Positions 25,619 to 34,856 of a stretch of 64,000 nucleotides of DNA are shown one piece after another. The position numbers were made by a program, and so were the translations under genes. The notes beneath the pieces are model-generated. The model was not told where the DNA came from, searched no databases, and saw nothing but the letters and a program-made list of their open reading frames with translations. Source of the DNA: Leucobacter massiliensis (GTDB lineage Bacteria; Actinomycetota; Actinomycetes; Actinomycetales; Microbacteriaceae); contig NZ_MWZD01000017.1 of the NCBI RefSeq assembly GCF_002982315.1, positions 186,001 to 250,000 on the forward strand. The letters are read 5' to 3'. Each line of letters opens with the position of its first letter. Positions within the stretch are counted from its first letter, which is position 1.

Positions 25619-28218
25619 TGCGCGTTCCACTCAGCTGGCTCGGCGAGTACGTCTCGCTGCCCGCCGACGTCACCCCCGAGCAGGTGCACGCCGAGCTCGT
25701 GCGCGTCGGCTTCGAGGAGGAGTCGGTCCGCCGCTTCGAGGTGACCGGTCCCGTCGTCGTCGGCGAGGTGCTCTCGCGCGAGCCCGAGGAGCACTCGAAC
25801 GGCAAGACCGTGAACTGGTGCCAGGTGCGCGTCGCCCCCGAGGGCGAGACGGCGGCGGACGGCGGCGCCGATGTGCGCGGCATCGTGTGCGGCGCCCACA
25901 ACTTCGAGGCGGGGGACAAGGTCGTCGTCACCCTGCCGGGGGCCGTGCTGCCCGGCGGATTCGCGATCGCGGCGCGCCGGACCTACGGCCACGTCTCCGA
26001 CGGCATGATCGCCTCGGCCCGCGAGCTGTCGCTCGGAGACGACCACGACGGCATCATCGTGCTCACGAGACTCGGCTTCGACCCCGCCGAGCTGACGCCC
26101 GGCACCGATGCGAAGGCGCTGCTCGGCATCGATGACACGGCCGTGGAGATCAACGTGACGCCGGATCGCGGCTACGCCTTCTCGATCCGCGGCGTGGCGC
26201 GCGAGTACGCGCACGCGACCGGGGCCGACTACCGCGACCCCGCCTCCGCCGTCGAGATCACGCCGGCAGAGGGCTTCCCGGTGCGCATCGCGGACGAGGC
26301 GCCGATCCGCGGGCGCGCGGGGGCGAGCGGCTTCGTCACGCGCGTGGTGCGCGGCATCGACCCGAGCCGGCCCACCCCCGCCTGGATGGTGGCGCGCCTC
26401 CAGCTCGCCGGGATCCGCTCGCTGTCGCTCGAGGTCGACATCTCGAACTACGTGATGCTGGAGCTCGGCAACCCGCTCCACGTCTACGACCTGAACAAGC
26501 TGCGGGGCGGGATCGTGGTGCGCCGCGCCCGCGCCGGCGAGACGCTCGTCACCCTCGACGGGCAGGAACGCCGGCTCGACCCCGAGGACCTGCTCATCAC
26601 CGACGACCGCGGCCCCATCGGCCTCGCGGGCGTGATGGGCGGCGACTCGACGAAGGCCGACGGCACCACCACGGATGTGCTCATCGAGGCGGCCACCTTC
26701 GACCCGGTGACGATCGCGCGCAGCGCGCGGCGGCACAAGCTGCCGAGCGAGGCGTCCAAGCGCTTCGAGCGCGGCGTCGACCCGCTCGTGGCGCGTGCCG
26801 CGGCGCAGCGCATGGTCGAGCTGCTGGTGCAGCTCGCCGGGGGCACGGCGGACACCCTCGGCAGCGACCTCGTCGCCCCCTGGGATGCGCCCGTGGTGCG
26901 GCTGCGGCTGCCCAGGGTCAACGGCCTGCTCGGCACCGACTTCAGCGAGGAGGAGATCCGGGGCGCGATCGAGATGATCGGCTGCTCCGTGGCGCCGGGC
27001 GCGGACGGGGACCCCGAGCTCCTGCTGGTCACGCCCCCGAGCTGGCGTCCCGACCTCAGCCGCGCCGCCGACCTGATCGAGGAGGTCGCGCGCATCGTCG
27101 GCTACGACCGGATCCCCTCGGTGCTGCCGGTCGCTCCTGCCGGCCGCGGGCTCACCCGTGAGCAGCGGCTGCTGCGCCGCGCCGCGAACACGATCACCGC
27201 TGCGGGACTCGACGAGGTGCAGAGCTACCCCTTCGCCTCGCGTGCGCAGCTCGACGCCTTCGGCTCCGGGGTCGCGGACGATGCCGAGACGGCGGTGCAG
27301 GCGGTGCGCCTGGCCAACCCGCTCGACGGCGAGACGCCCTTCCTGCGCCGTTCGCTGCTCCCCGGGATCGTCACCGCGGCCCAGCGCAATGTCTCGCGTG
27401 GGCTCACGGATCTCGCGCTCGTGGAGTTCGGTGCCGTGTTCGAGCCGGTCGCGGCGGGCGGTGCAGGCCTCGGCACGGAGACCGTGCCCCCGCTCGCGCA
27501 GCGGCCCTCCGATGAGACGCTGGCGGAGCTGAACGCCTCCCTGCCTCGGCAGCCGCACCGCGCCGCCGGGCTGCTGATCGGCAACGCGATCGCCAAGCAG
27601 CCCGGCGAGCCGGCGCGTCCCTTCGACTGGGCCGACGCGCTCGACGCGGCGCGCACCGTCGCGGGGGCCGTCTCGGCGGAGCTGGTCGTGTCGCAGGGCT
27701 CGCACCGCGCCTTCCACCCGGGCCGCACCGCCGAGCTGGCGGTGCGGGTCTCCGAGCACGGCGCCGATCTCGACGGGGACGAGGGCGGCCTCGTGGTGGT
27801 CGGGGTGGCCGGGGAGCTGCTGCCGGAGCTGGCCGCGGAACTGCACCTGCCCGGACGGGTCGCCGCCTTCGAGATCGACCTGGAGCGAATCATCGAGCTG
27901 GCCCCGCGCGAGCCCGAGACCGGGCCGCTCTCCAGCTATCCGGCCGCCACGCAGGATCTCACCCTGGTGGTCGGGGCGGAGGTGCCCGCGGGCGATGTGC
28001 GCGCGGTCGTGGTGGCCGGCGCCGGCGAGCTGCTGGAGGACGCCCGCCTCGTGGACGACTACCGGGGGGCCGGGATCGCGGAGGGACAGAAGGCGATCAC
28101 GCTCGCGCTGCGCTTCCGCGCGCCGGACCGGACGCTGAAGTCGGAGGAGGCCAGCGAGGCGAAGCTCGCCGGCGTCGCCGCCGCCGAGCTCGCCTTCGGG
28201 GCGCAGCTGCGCGAGTAG
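25618..28218 (+). CDS. pheT: Phenylalanine-tRNA ligase beta subunit
   Basis: An 866-residue beta subunit with all domains: N-terminal [15 protein letters not shown], the tRNA-binding EMAP-like domain (VNWCQVRV, GIVCGAHNF, GDKVVVTLPGAVLPGGF), B3/B4 editing domain (RGIDPSRPTPAWMVARL, GNPLHVYDLNKL), B5 (VVRLRLPRVNGLLGTDF), the class II-like core and the C-terminal FDX-ACB domain (SSYPAATQDLTLVV). It is somewhat longer than the usual 800-840 residues, with loops near residues 620-660. The start overlaps pheS by one base (TAATG). Confidence 0.98.
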   Translation: MRVPLSWLGEYVSLPADVTPEQVHAELVRVGFEEESVRRFEVTGPVVVGEVLSREPEEHSNGKTVNWCQVRVAPEGETAADGGADVRGIVCGAHNFEAGDKVVVTLPGAVLPGGFAIAARRTYGHVSDGMIASARELSLGDDHDGIIVLTRLGFDPAELTPGTDAKALLGIDDTAVEINVTPDRGYAFSIRGVAREYAHATGADYRDPASAVEITPAEGFPVRIADEAPIRGRAGASGFVTRVVRGIDPSRPTPAWMVARLQLAGIRSLSLEVDISNYVMLELGNPLHVYDLNKLRGGIVVRRARAGETLVTLDGQERRLDPEDLLITDDRGPIGLAGVMGGDSTKADGTTTDVLIEAATFDPVTIARSARRHKLPSEASKRFERGVDPLVARAAAQRMVELLVQLAGGTADTLGSDLVAPWDAPVVRLRLPRVNGLLGTDFSEEEIRGAIEMIGCSVAPGADGDPELLLVTPPSWRPDLSRAADLIEEVARIVGYDRIPSVLPVAPAGRGLTREQRLLRRAANTITAAGLDEVQSYPFASRAQLDAFGSGVADDAETAVQAVRLANPLDGETPFLRRSLLPGIVTAAQRNVSRGLTDLALVEFGAVFEPVAAGGAGLGTETVPPLAQRPSDETLAELNASLPRQPHRAAGLLIGNAIAKQPGEPARPFDWADALDAARTVAGAVSAELVVSQGSHRAFHPGRTAELAVRVSEHGADLDGDEGGLVVVGVAGELLPELAAELHLPGRVAAFEIDLERIIELAPREPETGPLSSYPAATQDLTLVVGAEVPAGDVRAVVVAGAGELLEDARLVDDYRGAGIAEGQKAITLALRFRAPDRTLKSEEASEAKLAGVAAAELAFGAQLRE

Positions 28219-28223
28219 CGCGC

Positions 28224-28258
28224 CGCGCCGCGGCCGCGCTGTGCACGGCTGCGGCGCG
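28224..28258. terminator. Weak hairpin between convergent pheT and the VOC gene
   Basis: CGCGCCGC (28224-28231) pairs with GCGGCGCG (28251-28258) around a 19-nt loop. The position between two convergent stops fits termination, but there is no T-run and GC-rich pairings are easy to find here. Confidence 0.35.
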
Positions 28259-28287
28259 GGGGCCGGGTGCGGTGCGGCGAAGCGATC

Positions 28288-28719
28288 TCAGGCCTGCGGC
28301 GGAGTGGCGAGGCTGACCATCCAGGGGACGCCGAAGCGGTCGTTCAGCATGCCGAAGGTGTCGCCCCAGGGCGCCGTCTCGAAGGGCTGGGAGATTTCGC
28401 CGCCCTCGGCCAGTCCCTCCCACAGCGCGCTGATGCGCTCGGCGGCGTCCCCGGAGATGCAGACGGAGATGCCGCTCACCGTCGCGTCGGGCGCGCCCGC
28501 CATCGAGTCGGGGATGTCCGCTGCCATGAGCGTGAGCCCGTCATCGGTGTCGATCTGGCCGTGCATGACCTTCGCGCCCTCGTGCTCGTCGCCCATGACG
28601 CCGGGGATCGAGTCGTAGTGCATGATCGCGAGCGTGCCGCCGAGCACGGAGTGGTAGAAGGCCAGGGCCTCGCTCGCGTTGCCGTGGAAGTTGAGATACG
28701 GGTTCAGGCGGATCGACAT
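28288..28719 (-). CDS. VOC-superfamily (PhnB/glyoxalase-like) protein
   Basis: A 143-residue protein of the PhnB-like VOC group. RLNPYLNFHGNASEALAFY, VMGDEHEGAKVMHGQI and PFETAPWGDTFGMLNDRFG are the characteristic segments; it ends WMVSLATP. Family members bind metals or small hydrophobic ligands, and most are uncharacterised. GGGGAG lies 7 nt before ATG 28719. It stands alone, convergent to pheT and divergent from the pseudo-ATPase gene. Confidence 0.87.
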   Translation of the reverse strand: MSIRLNPYLNFHGNASEALAFYHSVLGGTLAIMHYDSIPGVMGDEHEGAKVMHGQIDTDDGLTLMAADIPDSMAGAPDATVSGISVCISGDAAERISALWEGLAEGGEISQPFETAPWGDTFGMLNDRFGVPWMVSLATPPQA

Positions 28720-28939
28720 GATTGCTCCCCACTGCGGTGTCGACGGTGACGCGGGCTCCGCTGGATCGTCCCCCGCGCACCCAGTCTGAGCGCATCTCCC
28801 GCGATCGGCAAGCCCCAGCTTGGGGCGGATCAGGCGGCGTGAGTGGCGTATCGTGTGCCCGGTGACGCGGTGGTCTCTCCGGCGGAGGGGCTGCCTGCGC
28901 GCTTCCGCCACCCCGTGGTGCAAACTCAGCTCAGGAACT

Positions 28940-28945
28940 TAGAAT
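28940..28945 (+). promoter_or_regulatory. Probable -10 of the pseudo-ATPase / YhgE unit
   Basis: TAGAAT (28940-28945) predicts a start near 28952 and a leader of about 30 nt that contains the purine-rich ribosome-binding site before ATG 28981. The 260-bp gap from the VOC gene holds nothing else that could be identified. Confidence 0.4.
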
Positions 28946-28980
28946 CCATGGAGAGGGATGCTGCGGAGAGGGGGGATCCG

Positions 28981-29640
28981 ATGCGGGTGCGCGCAGATGC
29001 GGTGAGCAAGGGTCCTGAGGGCCGGGCGCTGCCGCCGAGCGAGGTCCTGCTGGAGTCCGGCCGGGCCGTCTTCGCGGAGGCCGAGACCGCGCAGCGCCCC
29101 ACCGTGCTCGGCCTCGTCGTCACCGGGCACATGCGCCCGGACGGCGGCGAGGTGACGATCGACGGCGTGGCCGAAGCCCGCCGGCTGCGGCGGGCGCTCG
29201 CCCTCGTCGACGCGCCCGATGTCAGCGAGCCGAACGGCGATGTGCGACTGAGTGCGGTGGTGGCGGAGGAGCTCATGTTCGCGGGACGTCCCTGCGGCCC
29301 GCGAGCCGTCCGCCGCGCGCTCGACCGCTTCGGGCTCGCGGACCGGGCGCGCACCCCGATGGCGGACCTCGACCCGGGGCCCCGCGTCCGCGTGCTCTGC
29401 GAGCTCGCGCTGCGCCGGCCGGGCGTCGAGGGCATCGTGCTCGTCTCGCCCGATCGGCACGGCGGTGACCCGGAGGAGTGGTGGCGCATCGCCTGCGAGA
29501 TCGCGGGCCGTGGGCCGGGCGTGCTCGTCATCGCGGGCAAGGCAGCCCGCACGGCGATCTTCGCGGGCCCGGGCGGAGGGTCTCCCGGTGAGGCGACGCC
29601 GTCTCGCGCGGTGGCCGGAGCGGGGGAGGGGCGCTCGTGA
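28981..29640 (+). CDS. ABC-ATPase-like protein with destroyed catalytic motifs
   Basis: A 219-residue protein whose layout follows an ABC ATPase: TVLGLVVTGHMRPDGGEVTIDG matches the helix and strand after a Walker A loop, LDPGPRVRVLCELALRRP sits at the signature helix, and IVLVSPDRHGGDPEEW at Walker B. But the Walker A glycines and lysine are gone (AEAETAQRPT), the LSGGQ motif reads LDPGP, the Walker B Asp-Glu reads Ser-Pro, and the H-loop reads VIAGKA. It should not hydrolyse ATP. ATG 28981 has AGAGGGGGG upstream; ATG 28948 is an in-frame alternative. It overlaps the YhgE/Pip gene by 4 nt, so the two products are probably partners. Confidence 0.7.
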   Translation: MRVRADAVSKGPEGRALPPSEVLLESGRAVFAEAETAQRPTVLGLVVTGHMRPDGGEVTIDGVAEARRLRRALALVDAPDVSEPNGDVRLSAVVAEELMFAGRPCGPRAVRRALDRFGLADRARTPMADLDPGPRVRVLCELALRRPGVEGIVLVSPDRHGGDPEEWWRIACEIAGRGPGVLVIAGKAARTAIFAGPGGGSPGEATPSRAVAGAGEGRS

Positions 29641-31589
29641 AGATCCCGCAGCTCATCCGCTCGGAGTTCGCGAGACTCTGGGCGACGCCGATGGCGCGCC
29701 TCGCCTTCGTGGCGCTCATGTGCGTGCCCCTGCTCTACGGCGGCCTGTACCTCTGGGGCAATCAGGATCCCTACGCCCGGCTCTCCGAGGTGCCGGTGGC
29801 GCTCGTCGTGGCCGACGAGGGCGCCGCGGACGGGGGACCGAGCGTCGCCGACGGCGGTGACGAGGAGGCGGGCGGCGCGGGCTCGGGCGGCGGCGACTCG
29901 CGTTCCGTCGGCGAGGAGGTGGCGAAAGCCCTCGTGGACGACGGCACCTTCGACTGGCACCGTGTGAGCGCCCGCGAGGCCGCGCGGGGCGTGGAGCAGG
30001 GGGTCTACGACTTCTCGGTGACGATTCCCCGCGACTTCACCGAGGCGCTCGACTCCTCGGACGGTGACGCCCCGCGCCAGGCGCAGGTGATCCTCACCAC
30101 GAACGACGCGAACAGCTACCTCGCCTCGACCATCGGCGAGCAGCTCGTGCAGCGGATCCAGCGGGAGGTGGTGCGCTCCGTCAACCTCGAGTCGGCGCGG
30201 ACCCTGCTCGACGGGATCGCCGAGATCCGCGCCTCTACGGTGGAGGCGCGCGACGGGGCGTCCCAGCTCGCGACGGGCGCAGCCGAGGCACTGTCGGGGG
30301 CGGAGGAGCTGGAAGGGGGCGCGCAGCGGGCGCACGAGGGGTCCACGGCGCTCAGCTCGGGTCTCGGGACGCTGCGCGACGGCACGGCGCAGCTTCCGCA
30401 GCAGAGCGAGCAGCTCGCGGGCGGCGCGGCCGAGGTCGCGGCGGGCAACGCGGAGGTGGCTCAGTTCGGGCGCGAGCTCGCCGGGGTCAGTCAGCAGGCG
30501 TACGACGGGCTCGCCGCGGAGCGGGAGGCGATACTCGCGGATCTCGCCGCCGCGGGCGTGGATCCCGCCGTGATCGCGGCAGCGGCGGAACGGCTCGACG
30601 GGGTGGGCGCGGTGCTCGGGGACGCGAACACGCGCGTCCAGCAGGCGAGCGGCCGGCTCGACGAGCTCGCCGCGGGGGCGAACGAGGTGGCCGGCGGCTC
30701 GCGGGCGCTCGCCGACGCCGCACCCGAGCTCGCCTCGGGCATCGCGAGCGCGGCCGAGGGCGCCGCCGAGCTGGATCTCGGGCTCGGGACGCTCGCCGAG
30801 GGAGTGGAGGACCTCGGCTCGGGCCTCGGCACACTCGCCGACGGCACCGGGGAGCTGCGCGACGGGCTCGCCTCCGGTCTCGAGCGCCTGCCCGACAGCA
30901 GCGCCGAACTGCGTGAGCGGCAGGCGGCGAACATCGCCGACCCGGTCGAGCTGCGCACCACGGATCTCGCCTCGGCCGGCAGCTACGGCGCAGGGCTCGC
31001 GCCCTTCTTCGTGAGCATCGCCGCCTGGATCGGCATCTACGCGCTGTTCCTCATCCTGAAGCCCGTCTCGCGCCGGGCCGTCACGGCGCTCGACGCGCCC
31101 GTGCGCGTCGCCGTGGCGGGCTGGGTGATCCCCGCGATGCTGGGCGCCGTCCAGATGGCCGCGCTGTACGGGATCGTGGCCGGCTCGCTCGGTTTCCGGG
31201 TCGCCCACCCGCTTCCGGCGTACGGGCTGATGGTGCTCGCCTCGGTGACCTTCGCGGCGATCATCCTCGCCCTGAACGTGTGGCTCGGCAGCGTGGGGCA
31301 GTTCCTCGGACTCGTGCTCATGGTCGTGCAGCTCGTGGCGGCGGGGGGCACCTTCCCGTGGCAGACGCTGCCGGCGCCGCTCGCCGCCGCCCACCACTAC
31401 CTGCCGATGTCGTTCTCGGTGGACGGGCTGCGCCAGCTCATGTACGGCGGCGATCTGGGTGACGCGGGCTGGGATGCGGTGAGGCTCGCGCTGGTCCTGC
31501 TGGTCTCGCTCCTCGTCGCGGTGCTCGGCGTCGCGAAGATGACCCGCTCCCTGACGCTCAGGGATCTGCAGCCGAGCCTCATCGGCTGA
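29637..31589 (+). CDS. YhgE/Pip family membrane protein (ABC-2-like)
   Basis: A 650-residue protein with one N-terminal helix (ARLAFVALMCVPLLYGGLYL), a long extracytoplasmic region of about 400 residues and five to six C-terminal helices from about residue 445 (FFVSIAAWIGIYALFLIL, VAGWVIPAMLGAVQMAALYG, FLGLVLMVVQLVAAGGTFPW). The external part begins VPVALVVADEGAA and contains YhgE-type heptads (LxxGxxxLxxG), for example GLGTLAEGVEDLGSGLGTL. The family includes phage infection protein and is related to ABC-2 permeases; its role in actinobacteria is unknown. Its GTG start overlaps the pseudo-ATPase gene. Confidence 0.88.
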   Translation: MKIPQLIRSEFARLWATPMARLAFVALMCVPLLYGGLYLWGNQDPYARLSEVPVALVVADEGAADGGPSVADGGDEEAGGAGSGGGDSRSVGEEVAKALVDDGTFDWHRVSAREAARGVEQGVYDFSVTIPRDFTEALDSSDGDAPRQAQVILTTNDANSYLASTIGEQLVQRIQREVVRSVNLESARTLLDGIAEIRASTVEARDGASQLATGAAEALSGAEELEGGAQRAHEGSTALSSGLGTLRDGTAQLPQQSEQLAGGAAEVAAGNAEVAQFGRELAGVSQQAYDGLAAEREAILADLAAAGVDPAVIAAAAERLDGVGAVLGDANTRVQQASGRLDELAAGANEVAGGSRALADAAPELASGIASAAEGAAELDLGLGTLAEGVEDLGSGLGTLADGTGELRDGLASGLERLPDSSAELRERQAANIADPVELRTTDLASAGSYGAGLAPFFVSIAAWIGIYALFLILKPVSRRAVTALDAPVRVAVAGWVIPAMLGAVQMAALYGIVAGSLGFRVAHPLPAYGLMVLASVTFAAIILALNVWLGSVGQFLGLVLMVVQLVAAGGTFPWQTLPAPLAAAHHYLPMSFSVDGLRQLMYGGDLGDAGWDAVRLALVLLVSLLVAVLGVAKMTRSLTLRDLQPSLIG

Positions 31590-31598
31590 GCGCCGTAC

Positions 31599-31657
31599 GT
31601 ATACATAAACAGCGCCCGCACGCGAGGTTCCTTGTGGCTTTTCGCGTTAATGTATAC
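31599..31657. promoter_or_regulatory. Paired operator half-sites of the GntR regulator, overlapping the promoter
   Basis: GTATACAT (31599-31606) and its reverse complement ATGTATAC (31650-31657) lie 51 bp apart centre to centre, close to five helical turns. GTATAC cores are typical of FadR/FCD-type GntR operators. The second site overlaps TACGCT (31655-31660), the likely -10, so binding would block transcription of the regulator and prp genes. Confidence 0.65.
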
Positions 31658-31682
31658 GCTAGTGATGGCGAGGGGAGGCGAG

Positions 31683-32354
31683 ATGCGCGCGAGCGACCGG
31701 GCGTACGCGACGCTGCTGGAGGATATCCAGCGCGGATCGCTGCCCCCGGGCGCGGTCGTCGCCGAACTCGAGCAGGCCGAGCGCCTCGGGATCAGCCGGA
31801 CGCCGATGCGCGAGGCCATCGGGCGCCTGCTCGCGGACGGGCTAGTGCGGCAGCAGTCTCCGCGGGTCATGGTCGTCGCGGACTTCGACGCCGACGATAT
31901 CCGGGAACTCTTCGAGGCGCGCCGCGCGCTCGAGGAGCGTGCCGCCCGGATCGCGGCCGAGCGCGGTGAGCGCGCCGTGTTCGCCGCGCTCGCCGCCGAC
32001 TTCGCCGCTGCGCATCCCGAGAGCTGTGAGCTCGCCGCCGACGAGTACTACGCGCTCATCGCCCGCTTCGACGCCGCGGTGGACGCCGCCGTCGGCAACC
32101 GCTACCTCACGGGGGCCCTGCGCACCGTCCGCGCGCACCTCGCGCGCGCCCGCGGCCTCGCCCGCGACAACCACGCGCGTCTGCGCGCCTCCGTCGCCGA
32201 GCACACGCTCATCGCCGAGGCCATCGCGGCCGGCGATCCCGAACTCGCCGCGCACGCCACCCATGTGCACCTGCACCGGGCGCTCGCGGCGATCCTCACC
32301 TCCATCGCGGATCCCGCAGGATCCGCGACGTCCATCCCGGAAGGACCGCAATGA
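31683..32354 (+). CDS. GntR family regulator (FCD type) of the 2-methylcitrate operon
   Basis: A 223-residue regulator. Residues 1-70 form the winged helix ([19 protein letters not shown] is the recognition region), and the rest is an all-helical FCD ligand domain with [20 protein letters not shown] and three His residues near [10 protein letters not shown] and THVHLHRAL that could hold a metal and an organic acid. ATG 31683 is chosen for its GGGGAGG site; ATG 31665 lies too close to the -10. It overlaps prpD by 4 nt and has paired operators upstream, so it most likely represses its own operon. Confidence 0.9.
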   Translation: MRASDRAYATLLEDIQRGSLPPGAVVAELEQAERLGISRTPMREAIGRLLADGLVRQQSPRVMVVADFDADDIRELFEARRALEERAARIAAERGERAVFAALAADFAAAHPESCELAADEYYALIARFDAAVDAAVGNRYLTGALRTVRAHLARARGLARDNHARLRASVAEHTLIAEAIAAGDPELAAHATHVHLHRALAAILTSIADPAGSATSIPEGPQ

Positions 32355-33889
32355 CCGTCACCCACCACGTCCGCGTTCACACGAGCGAGGAGGAGCTGCC
32401 CCGCGAGGAGCAGCTCGCCTGGAAAATCGCGGAGGTCGCCACCGACCCGGTCGAGGTCGAAGCCGAGGTCGTCGAGATGATCGTCAACCGCATCATCGAC
32501 AACGCGTCCGTCGCCGCCGCCTCGCTGAACCGCGGCCCGATCGTCGCCGCCCGCGCGCAGGCGCTCGCGCATCCCGTCTCCAGCGGCGGAGCGGGATCCA
32601 GCATCTTCGGCCTCCCCGGCGCCGGGGACGAGGCGCGGCTCAGCAGCCCCGAGTGGGCGGCCTGGGCCAACGGCGTCGCCGTGCGTGAGCTCGATTACCA
32701 CGACACCTTCCTCGCCGCCGAGTACTCGCACCCCGGCGACAACATCCCGCCGATCCTCGCCGTCGCGCAGCACGCGGGCCGCGACGGGCGCGCCCTCCTC
32801 CGCGGCATCGCGACCGGCTACGAGATCCAGATGGACCTCGTGCGCTCCATCTGCCTGCACAGGCACAAGATCGACCACGTCGCGCACATCGGCCCCTCGG
32901 CTGCAGCGGGCATCGGCACCCTGCTCGGCCTCGACGCCGAGACGATCTCCCAGGCCGTGGGCCAGGGGCTGCACACCACCACCGCCACGCGGCAGAGCCG
33001 GAAGGGCGAGATCTCCACCTGGAAGGCCTACGCCCCGGCCTTCGCGGGCAAGATGGCGGTCGAGGCCGTCGACCGGGCCATGCGCGGTCAGACCTCGCCG
33101 AGCCCGATCTACGAGGGCGAGGACGGCGTGATCGCCTGGATGCTCGACGGCCCGGACGCGAGCTACGAGGTGCCGCTGCCGGCCCCCGGCGAAGCGAAGC
33201 GCGCGATCCTCGACAGCTACACCAAGGAGCACTCCGCCGAGTATCAGGCGCAGGCCTGGATCGATCTCGCCCGCAAGCTGCACGGCGAGCACCCCGAGCT
33301 GGCCGACCCGGCGAACGTCGCGAGCATCGTGCTGCACACGAGCCACCACACCCACACCGTCATCGGATCGGGGGCGAACGACCCGCAGAAGTACGATCCG
33401 CAGGCCTCCCGCGAGACGCTCGACCACTCGATCCCCTACATCTTCGCGGTGGCGCTGCAGGACGGCGGCTGGCACCACGTCGACTCCTACGCCCCCGAGC
33501 GGGCGGCCCGGCCAGACACGGTCGCCCTCTGGCACAAGATCACCACCGCGGAGGACGCCGAGTGGACGCGCCGCTACCACTCGGAGGATCCGGCCGAGAA
33601 GGCCTTCGGGGGGCGCGTCGAGATCGAGCTGGCAAACGGCGGGCGCATCGTCGATGAGATCGCGGTGGCGGACGCGCACCCGCTCGGCGCCCGGCCCTTC
33701 GCCCGCGCCGACTACATCCGCAAGTTCCGCATCCTCGCCGAGCCCGTGCTGGAGCCAGCCGAGATCGAGCGCTTCCTCGGCCTCGTGCAGCGCCTGCCCG
33801 AGCTCAGCGCCGCCGAGGTGCGTGAACTGAACATCGTCGCCGCACCCGGCGTGATCGACCTCGCCGCCGCACCGAAGGGACTCTTCTGA
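32351..33889 (+). CDS. prpD: 2-methylcitrate dehydratase
   Basis: A 512-residue MmgE/PrpD family protein. The core shows [76 protein letters not shown] and [15 protein letters not shown], as in PrpD proteins of the propionyl-CoA (2-methylcitrate) pathway. It converts 2-methylcitrate to 2-methyl-cis-aconitate. The ATG overlaps the regulator gene by 4 nt and the stop shares one base with prpB. Confidence 0.95.
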   Translation: MTVTHHVRVHTSEEELPREEQLAWKIAEVATDPVEVEAEVVEMIVNRIIDNASVAAASLNRGPIVAARAQALAHPVSSGGAGSSIFGLPGAGDEARLSSPEWAAWANGVAVRELDYHDTFLAAEYSHPGDNIPPILAVAQHAGRDGRALLRGIATGYEIQMDLVRSICLHRHKIDHVAHIGPSAAAGIGTLLGLDAETISQAVGQGLHTTTATRQSRKGEISTWKAYAPAFAGKMAVEAVDRAMRGQTSPSPIYEGEDGVIAWMLDGPDASYEVPLPAPGEAKRAILDSYTKEHSAEYQAQAWIDLARKLHGEHPELADPANVASIVLHTSHHTHTVIGSGANDPQKYDPQASRETLDHSIPYIFAVALQDGGWHHVDSYAPERAARPDTVALWHKITTAEDAEWTRRYHSEDPAEKAFGGRVEIELANGGRIVDEIAVADAHPLGARPFARADYIRKFRILAEPVLEPAEIERFLGLVQRLPELSAAEVRELNIVAAPGVIDLAAAPKGLF

Positions 33890-34800
33890 TGCTCTACGCC
33901 CGGACCCCGGCCCACGAGAAGCGGAGGCTCTTCCGCGAGCGCCTCGCGAGCGGCGAGCTGCTGCGGCTGCCCGGCGCCTTCAACCCCCTCTCGGCGCGCC
34001 TCATCGAGCGGAAGGGCTTCGACGGCGTCTACATCTCGGGCGCGGTGCTCTCCGCCGATCTCGGCCTGCCCGATATCGGCCTCACGACGCTCAGCGAGGT
34101 GGCGGGCCGCGGGCAGCAGATCGCCCGCGTGACCGAGCTGCCCGCGATCATCGACGCCGACACCGGCTTCGGCGAGCCCATGAACGTCGCGCGCACGATC
34201 CAGACCCTCGAAGACGCCGGGATCGCGGGCTGCCACATCGAGGATCAGATCAACCCGAAGCGCTGCGGCCACCTCGACGGCAAGGCCGTCGTGGACGCCG
34301 ACACCGCGGCGAAGCGGATCCGCGCCGCCGTCGACGCCCGCCGCGATCCGGACTTCCTCATCATGGCGCGCACCGATATCCGAGCGACCGAGCCGGGCGA
34401 GCGCGGGCTGGCGCTCGCGATCGACCGGGCCAAGGCGCTGGTCGACGCCGGAGCCGACGCGATCTTCCCGGAGGCGATGCGCACCCTGGACGAGTTCGCT
34501 GCGATGCGGGCCGCGCTCGACGTGCCGATCCTCGCGAACATGACCGAGTTCGGCAAGAGCGAGCTGTTCTCCGCGCAGCAGCTCGCCGGCATCGGCGTGA
34601 ACATCGTGATCTGGCCGGTGTCGATGCTGCGGATCGCGATGGGCGCGACCGAGCGTGCGCTCGACGAGCTGAACGCCGAGGGCCACCTCAGCGGCAAGCT
34701 CGGCGAGATGCAGCACCGCGCCGAGCTGTACGAGCTCGTCGACTACGAGGGCTACAACCGCTTCGACACCTCGGTGTTCAACTTCACCGTGGAACGCTAG
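33889..34800 (+). CDS. prpB: 2-methylisocitrate lyase
   Basis: A 303-residue member of the isocitrate lyase/PEP mutase superfamily. GVYISGAVLSADLGLPDIG, IIDADTGFGEP, the catalytic-loop motif with Cys (NPKRCGHLDGK), and DFLIMARTDIRA are conserved. It splits 2-methylisocitrate into pyruvate and succinate. It starts on the last base of the prpD stop. Confidence 0.96.
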   Translation: MLYARTPAHEKRRLFRERLASGELLRLPGAFNPLSARLIERKGFDGVYISGAVLSADLGLPDIGLTTLSEVAGRGQQIARVTELPAIIDADTGFGEPMNVARTIQTLEDAGIAGCHIEDQINPKRCGHLDGKAVVDADTAAKRIRAAVDARRDPDFLIMARTDIRATEPGERGLALAIDRAKALVDAGADAIFPEAMRTLDEFAAMRAALDVPILANMTEFGKSELFSAQQLAGIGVNIVIWPVSMLRIAMGATERALDELNAEGHLSGKLGEMQHRAELYELVDYEGYNRFDTSVFNFTVER

Positions 34801-34856
34801 GGAGCCGACCGCCGCACTTCCTGCACTTCCACCTGCACCCAGAAACGGAGTCGATG

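Noticed and set aside
25615-27846. 743-codon open frame on the minus strand
   Set aside because: Antisense shadow of pheT, without domain or ribosome-binding site.
28926-31397. 823-codon open frame on the minus strand
   Set aside because: Antisense to the pseudo-ATPase and YhgE/Pip genes; composition is that of a shadow frame and no start signal is present.
29637-31589. Type VII secretion (EsaA-like) assignment for the YhgE/Pip protein
   Set aside because: No EccC-like ATPase, WXG100 or LXG protein is encoded nearby, so only the broad family is supported.
31665-31667. Leaderless ATG for the GntR regulator
   Set aside because: It is only 4 nt after the -10, so it would not be in the transcript; ATG 31683 has a strong ribosome-binding site.
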